In this document: piece by piece, positions 23,262 through 26,240 of the stretch
How positions within the stretch are numbered: position 1 is the first letter of the stretch
Layout of the letters: every line of letters starts with the position of its first letter
NCBI GenBank assembly: GCA_028103285.1
Contig: JAOHNF010000008.1
Span: 1-26,240 of the forward strand
Direction: 5' to 3'
Source of the DNA: Candidatus Pelagibacter sp.
Lineage (GTDB): Bacteria; Pseudomonadota; Alphaproteobacteria; Pelagibacterales; Pelagibacteraceae
Length of the DNA: 26,240 nucleotides
Notes under the pieces: generated by a model
The model's input: the letters and a program-made list of their open reading frames with translations, nothing else
The model's database searches: none
Told to the model about the DNA's origin: nothing
Made by a program: the position numbers and the translations under genes

Positions 23262-24265
23262 TGCAAGCACTGGTTTATACTAATACCCAAACATTAGTTT
23301 ATAGAGAAGAAAAAAATCCCACAGAAAAGCTAGGTGAAAGTATTTTAAAAATAGAAGCTTCAGGTATTTGTGGTTCTGATATGCATGCTTATCATGGTCA
23401 CGATGAGAGAAGAGTTCCGCCATTAATTTTAGGCCACGAGGTAAGTGGAATTATTCAAAATGGAAAATTTAAAAATAAAGTAGTAGTTTTAAATCCATTA
23501 ATAACTTGTGGAAATTGTGAATATTGTAAACAGAATAGAGAACATCTATGTCCTGAAAGATTAATTCTAGGAATGAGTAAGCCAATTAAAAGAGAAGGCG
23601 GCTTAGCTGAATATGTATCTATTCCAGATAAAAATATTTACGAGATACCTAAAGGATTAGATACCAAAGAAGCAGCAGTTGCTGAGCCTACTGCAGTTTC
23701 ATTACATGCTGTTTTATTAGGCGAGCAAACTTTAAAAAAACCTTTATCTGAATGTAGAGTTTTAATACAAGGAGGAGGAGCTATAGGCCTGTTATGTGGC
23801 CTAATTTTAGCAAAAGAAAAAAAATGTAAAGACATAGTTTTATCTGATCCAAATAAGAAAAGATTAGATGAATGCTCTAAATATTTGGATGCAAAGTACG
23901 TAGCGCCAAATGACAAAATGATTAATTCTACAGATTTTGATATTATATTTGACTCTGTAGGTTTAGAAGCAAGCAGACAACAAGCCATTGAAGTTGTTGC
24001 ACCAGGTGGATCTATTATACATATTGGCCTAACTCAGCCTGCAGGAACATTTAATTTTAGAAAACTAACACTTCAAGAAATTACTTTAGTTGGAACTTAT
24101 TGTTATACAAATAAAGATTTTCAACAAACAATTAACTTATTACATAAAAAAACCTTAGGACCTTTAGATTGGATAGAATATAGAGAGCTTAAAAACGGTG
24201 CTAATGCATTTAAAGAAATTCACGATGGTACTTGTGTAGCTCCAAAAATCATTCTTATTCCTTAA
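23261..24265 (+). CDS. Zinc-dependent alcohol dehydrogenase (MDR family)
   Basis: A 334-residue medium-chain dehydrogenase. Catalytic zinc ligands are Cys37 (GICGSDMHAY), His59-Glu60 (LGHEVSG) and Glu142 (AEPTAVSLHA). The structural zinc site is Cys83, Cys86, Cys89 and Cys97. The Rossmann motif is GGGAIG at 171-176, and the acidic residue Asp196 at the end of the second strand predicts NAD rather than NADP. It belongs to the threonine/sorbitol dehydrogenase-like branch, which oxidises secondary alcohols of polyols. It starts in the hpsN stop (TAATG), so a second DHPS dehydrogenase acting at C2 (HpsO/HpsP-like, for interconverting enantiomers) is the best guess. I cannot choose the exact orthologue. 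Confidence 0.88.
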   Translation: MQALVYTNTQTLVYREEKNPTEKLGESILKIEASGICGSDMHAYHGHDERRVPPLILGHEVSGIIQNGKFKNKVVVLNPLITCGNCEYCKQNREHLCPERLILGMSKPIKREGGLAEYVSIPDKNIYEIPKGLDTKEAAVAEPTAVSLHAVLLGEQTLKKPLSECRVLIQGGGAIGLLCGLILAKEKKCKDIVLSDPNKKRLDECSKYLDAKYVAPNDKMINSTDFDIIFDSVGLEASRQQAIEVVAPGGSIIHIGLTQPAGTFNFRKLTLQEITLVGTYCYTNKDFQQTINLLHKKTLGPLDWIEYRELKNGANAFKEIHDGTCVAPKIILIP

Positions 24266-24454
24266 TTTCTATTTTTAGTTGTAGAGACAATCTGCATACG
24301 TGCATTTAAAAAAATGCATTGTTATTTTTGAATAATTTTAATTAATAATTCAAATAATAAAACTTATAAAAAATAGATGGAAAATTATATGGTAACACAC
24401 ACTTTCAAATCTGCTGAAATGAAAGCTAAATTTACAGAAACACCTAACTAAATT
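24266..24454. other. 189-base intergenic region with weak terminator and a 24-codon frame
   Basis: TGCATTT (24301-24307) and AAATGCA (24312-24318) form a 7-bp hairpin with a 4-base loop followed by a T-rich run, a candidate terminator for the TRAP-hpsN-ADH operon. At 24377-24451 a short frame (ATG to TAA, 24 residues, containing MVTHTFKSAEMKAKF) stops three bases before the next gene. It resembles the first strand and helix of a small ferredoxin-fold protein and may be a decayed relative of the genes downstream or a leader peptide. It has no ribosome site, so I do not call it a gene. Confidence 0.4.
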
Positions 24455-24742
24455 ATGAGCGGATATGTCATTGCTAACATTGATGTAAAAAACCCAGAAG
24501 CTTATAAAGAGTACATTGATAAGGTTAAGATGATAGTAGAAAAGTTTGGTGGAGAATATCTTGTCAGAGCCGGTGAATATAAAGTGATAGATGGTGAATG
24601 GAAATATCCTAGAACTGTTATAATTAAATTCCCAACTTACGAAAAAGCTTTGGAATGGTACAATTCTGAAGAATATAAACCAGTAAAACCAATTCGATTA
24701 GAAAATACAGTTACTAATGGAATTATAATAAAAGGAGTGTAG
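24455..24742 (+). CDS. DUF1330-family small protein (dimeric alpha/beta barrel fold)
   Basis: A 95-residue cytosolic protein of the DUF1330 family, with the ferredoxin-like dimeric alpha/beta barrel fold. Visible family features are the N-terminal strand GYVIANIDVKNPEAYKEY, then KFGGEYLVRAGEYKVIDGEW, PRTVIIKFPTYEKALEWYNS and the conserved SEEYKPVKPIRLEN stretch. Its function is unknown across the family; similar folds catalyse small oxygenase or isomerase steps or bind small ligands. No Shine-Dalgarno precedes the ATG, so initiation may depend on the short upstream frame that stops three bases earlier. The next gene follows its stop with no intervening base. Confidence 0.85.
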   Translation: MSGYVIANIDVKNPEAYKEYIDKVKMIVEKFGGEYLVRAGEYKVIDGEWKYPRTVIIKFPTYEKALEWYNSEEYKPVKPIRLENTVTNGIIIKGV

Positions 24743-25036
24743 ATGGCTAAATTTATGAACATAGTAAGATGCAAAGTAAAATCTACTCATCGCGAAGAAT
24801 ATTTAAAAATGTGCGATGAAAGACCTAAGTTTGAAGGTAATATTTCAACAAAGTATGTAGAGATAAAACCAAATGAATTTTTTATGGTTGGTGAATGGAA
24901 CTCTGAAGATGATATTGCAAAAGCAAGACCAAATATGATAGAATTTTTGGATACTCTACGAGAGACTTTAGAAGAACTGTCACCAGAGTTAGGTATAACA
25001 GATCCTTATTCCGGAACAGTAGTTATAGAAAAATAG
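24743..25036 (+). CDS. Small ABM-like protein (dimeric alpha/beta barrel)
   Basis: A 97-residue protein resembling antibiotic-biosynthesis-monooxygenase-like (ABM) small proteins. It has an N-terminal strand (KFMNIVRCKVKS), a helix with a conserved Glu-Tyr pair (HREEYLKMCDER), a strand ending in FFMVGEWNSEDDIAKAR, and a final helix MIEFLDTLRETLEEL. PYSGTVVIEK makes the last strand. The GEW followed by a helix (S-E-x-x-x-x-A-R) is common in this fold. It is tightly packed between the DUF1330 and GYD genes, with a Shine-Dalgarno (AAAGGAG) overlapping the end of the upstream gene. Function is not known. Confidence 0.7.
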   Translation: MAKFMNIVRCKVKSTHREEYLKMCDERPKFEGNISTKYVEIKPNEFFMVGEWNSEDDIAKARPNMIEFLDTLRETLEELSPELGITDPYSGTVVIEK

Positions 25037-25050
25037 AAGGGAGAGATAAA

Positions 25051-25377
25051 ATGGTAAAACTGTATGTAATGGGAAAGTATACTGAAAAAGCTTTTCAAGG
25101 ATTCCTAAAAGACCCAACAACAGATAGAAAAGTTGCAGTTGAAAAGTTAACAACAGCAGCAGGTGGGAAATTGCATTCTATGGATATTGTAAGAGGACAA
25201 TACGATTTTATAGCTGTTGTGGATGCACCGAATTTTGATACTTTTGCAGCAATTAAATTAGCAGTAGAGTCATCTGGATCTGTTAAAGATCTCATTGTAT
25301 TAGAAGCAATGGATTTAACTAATGCAGCAAAAAAAGCAGGTGAATTAACAGGAAATTACAAAGCACCAGGACAATAA
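25051..25377 (+). CDS. GYD-domain small protein
   Basis: A 108-residue protein of the GYD-domain family. It shows the first strand LYVMGKYTEKAFQGFL, a helix RKVAVEKLTTAAGG, then KLHSMDIVRGQYDFIAVVDA, where GQYDF is the variant of the Gly-Tyr-Asp motif that names the family. NFDTFAAIKLAVESSGSVKD completes the fold. It is again a ferredoxin-like alpha/beta domain, giving three such proteins in a row. A good Shine-Dalgarno (AAGGGAG) lies in the 14-base gap before its ATG. No enzymatic role is established for the family, so function is left open. Confidence 0.85.
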   Translation: MVKLYVMGKYTEKAFQGFLKDPTTDRKVAVEKLTTAAGGKLHSMDIVRGQYDFIAVVDAPNFDTFAAIKLAVESSGSVKDLIVLEAMDLTNAAKKAGELTGNYKAPGQ

Positions 25378-25414
25378 TCGTTTATTTTTTTTGAACATAA
25401 GTTTAAGTAGACTC

Positions 25415-26125
25415 ATGTTTAAAGATTTTTTAAAAAAAATTCATATTCTTCAAAATATATATCTAAAAAATAAATATCTAATTAAAAAAAAATCTTATGC
25501 AATGGATGGGGAAGATTTAGCCATTGATCAATATATAAAAAAAAAAGAAAATGGTTTTTATGTAGATATTGGAGCTCACCATCCTATCCATAGGAACAAT
25601 ACTCAATTGCTATATAGTAGGAATTGGGAAGGCATTAATATTGATGTAAATCAATTCTCTATAGATCTATTTAATTTCTTAAGACCAAATGATTTGAATT
25701 TACTTATAGCAATCTCAGATCAAGAAGGAGAAGTTATTTTTTATTATCAAAAAAATTTTAGTCAATTAAATACAACAGATAAAAAAATTGCCCACGAACA
25801 TTTTAATGGAAATTTTAAAGAACGCTCAGTTAAATGCCAAACTATTCAAAATATTTTAAATAACTCAAAATATAAAGATGTGAAGATTGATTTTTTAAAT
25901 ATTGATGTAGAAGGCGCTGAGATGAAAGTTTTAAAAAGTTTAAATTTTGAAATATATGATCCAGGTATTATTTGCATTGAGATCCTAGGTTACAGAGAAT
26001 TAAATTTTAGCGAAAGAGAAATTCAAATTAAAAATGATGAAATTTATAGGTATTTAGTTAGTAAAAAATATAAAAAAGTATGGTCTGGCTCCAGCTATTG
26101 TAGTCATTTATTTATAAAAACTTAA
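25415..26125 (+). CDS. FkbM-family SAM-dependent methyltransferase
   Basis: A methyltransferase of the FkbM type, about 236 residues. The SAM-binding segment is NGFYVDIGAHHPIHRNNTQ, with the Gly-Ala-His motif after the first strand. GINIDVN carries the acidic residue at the end of the second strand, and DFLNIDVEGAEMKVLKSL is the highly characteristic FkbM motif IDVEGxE. Such enzymes methylate sugars of surface polysaccharides or small molecules. I use the ATG at 25415; the frame also extends to a TTG at 25391, which I consider less likely. Its DNA is more AT-rich than the sulfonate genes, as is usual for surface-glycan cargo. It converges with the next gene, and the two stop codons overlap. 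Confidence 0.88.
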   Translation: MFKDFLKKIHILQNIYLKNKYLIKKKSYAMDGEDLAIDQYIKKKENGFYVDIGAHHPIHRNNTQLLYSRNWEGINIDVNQFSIDLFNFLRPNDLNLLIAISDQEGEVIFYYQKNFSQLNTTDKKIAHEHFNGNFKERSVKCQTIQNILNNSKYKDVKIDFLNIDVEGAEMKVLKSLNFEIYDPGIICIEILGYRELNFSEREIQIKNDEIYRYLVSKKYKKVWSGSSYCSHLFIKT

Positions 26126-26240
26126 TTTTTTTCGTAAGAAATACATCTCAAAGTATCATTAAATCTAATTTGATTTTTAAACTCTAAATTGAGCTCATTA
26201 ATACCTACCTTCAAATCTTTGTTAGTCATATTTAGTAGAC
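26122..26240 (-). CDS. C-terminal end of an unknown gene, truncated by the window edge
   Basis: An open frame on the minus strand runs in from the right edge to TAA at 26122-26124, giving 39 residues that end in RFNDTLRCISYEKN. The stretch FKNQIRFNDTLRC is faintly like the strand found in hotdog-fold thioesterases (P-V-R-F-G-D-T), but that strand is not normally near the C-terminus, so I do not assign a family. An internal ATG at 26229 (MTNKDLKVG) would give a 35-residue protein, which seems less likely than the end of a larger gene. Its stop overlaps the convergent FkbM methyltransferase stop. Confidence 0.4.
   Translation of the reverse strand, partial: LLNMTNKDLKVGINELNLEFKNQIRFNDTLRCISYEKN

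Noticed and set aside
25391..25414. TTG start for the FkbM methyltransferase
   Set aside because: No ribosome site favours it, and an ATG eight codons later gives a typical protein.
1..26240. CRISPR arrays, insertion sequences, prophage or defence systems
   Set aside because: No spaced repeat arrays, transposase, integrase, nuclease/toxin pairs or terminal repeats were seen on either strand.

Overview
This window looks like a piece of a streamlined marine alphaproteobacterial chromosome, most likely SAR11 (Pelagibacterales) or a close ecological equivalent. The reasons are very AT-rich DNA and Lys/Ile/Asn-rich proteins, almost no intergenic space, seven gene junctions of the form TAATG, and marker genes I associate with SAR11 (AprM-AprB-AprA, a CADD-like protein, a TRAP transporter). 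The taxon is inferred from these features only. I see no rRNA, tRNA, CRISPR array, IS element, integrase or transcriptional regulator.

Layout. 1-449 (minus): truncated membrane protein preceded by a 27-residue, extremely basic micro-protein. 515-2901 (plus): cystathionine beta-lyase and an MFS carrier. 3043-4094 (plus): CADD-like heme-oxygenase-fold protein and a small nucleotidyltransferase. 4175-8833 (plus): aprM-aprB-aprA, an unknown 116-residue protein and a TauE/SafE-type exporter, behind a good promoter and a Fur-like box. 8835-10694 (minus): suyA-suyB-HIT protein. 10776-12948 (plus): xsc and an SxtJ-like membrane protein, then a DUF5989-like micro-protein (13048-13200). 13237-18738 (minus): one tightly packed run of GMC oxidoreductase, TerC, two SDR dehydrogenases, acyltransferase-3 and M23 peptidase. 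18876-24265 (plus): TRAP transporter, HpsN and a zinc alcohol dehydrogenase. 24455-25377 (plus): three small ferredoxin-fold (dimeric alpha/beta barrel) proteins. 25415-26125: FkbM methyltransferase; 26122-26240 (minus): end of an unknown gene.

How the genes work together. The core is an organosulfonate degradation and sulfite disposal island. A TRAP transporter probably imports a C2/C3 sulfonate such as 2,3-dihydroxypropane-1-sulfonate (DHPS). HpsN oxidises DHPS to sulfolactate, and SuyAB splits sulfolactate into pyruvate and sulfite. Xsc turns sulfoacetaldehyde into acetyl phosphate and sulfite. The zinc ADH, two SDRs and GMC enzyme are candidate alcohol dehydrogenases for DHPS enantiomers, sulfolactate or isethionate. 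Sulfite can be exported (TauE-like) or oxidised by AprBA to APS, with electrons passing to the membrane through AprM. No classical ATP sulfurylase is visible. Two small nucleotide-handling proteins in the same neighbourhood, the HIT protein fused by overlap to suyB and the HxGH nucleotidyltransferase before aprM, are candidates for handling APS. That link is the most interesting untested idea here.
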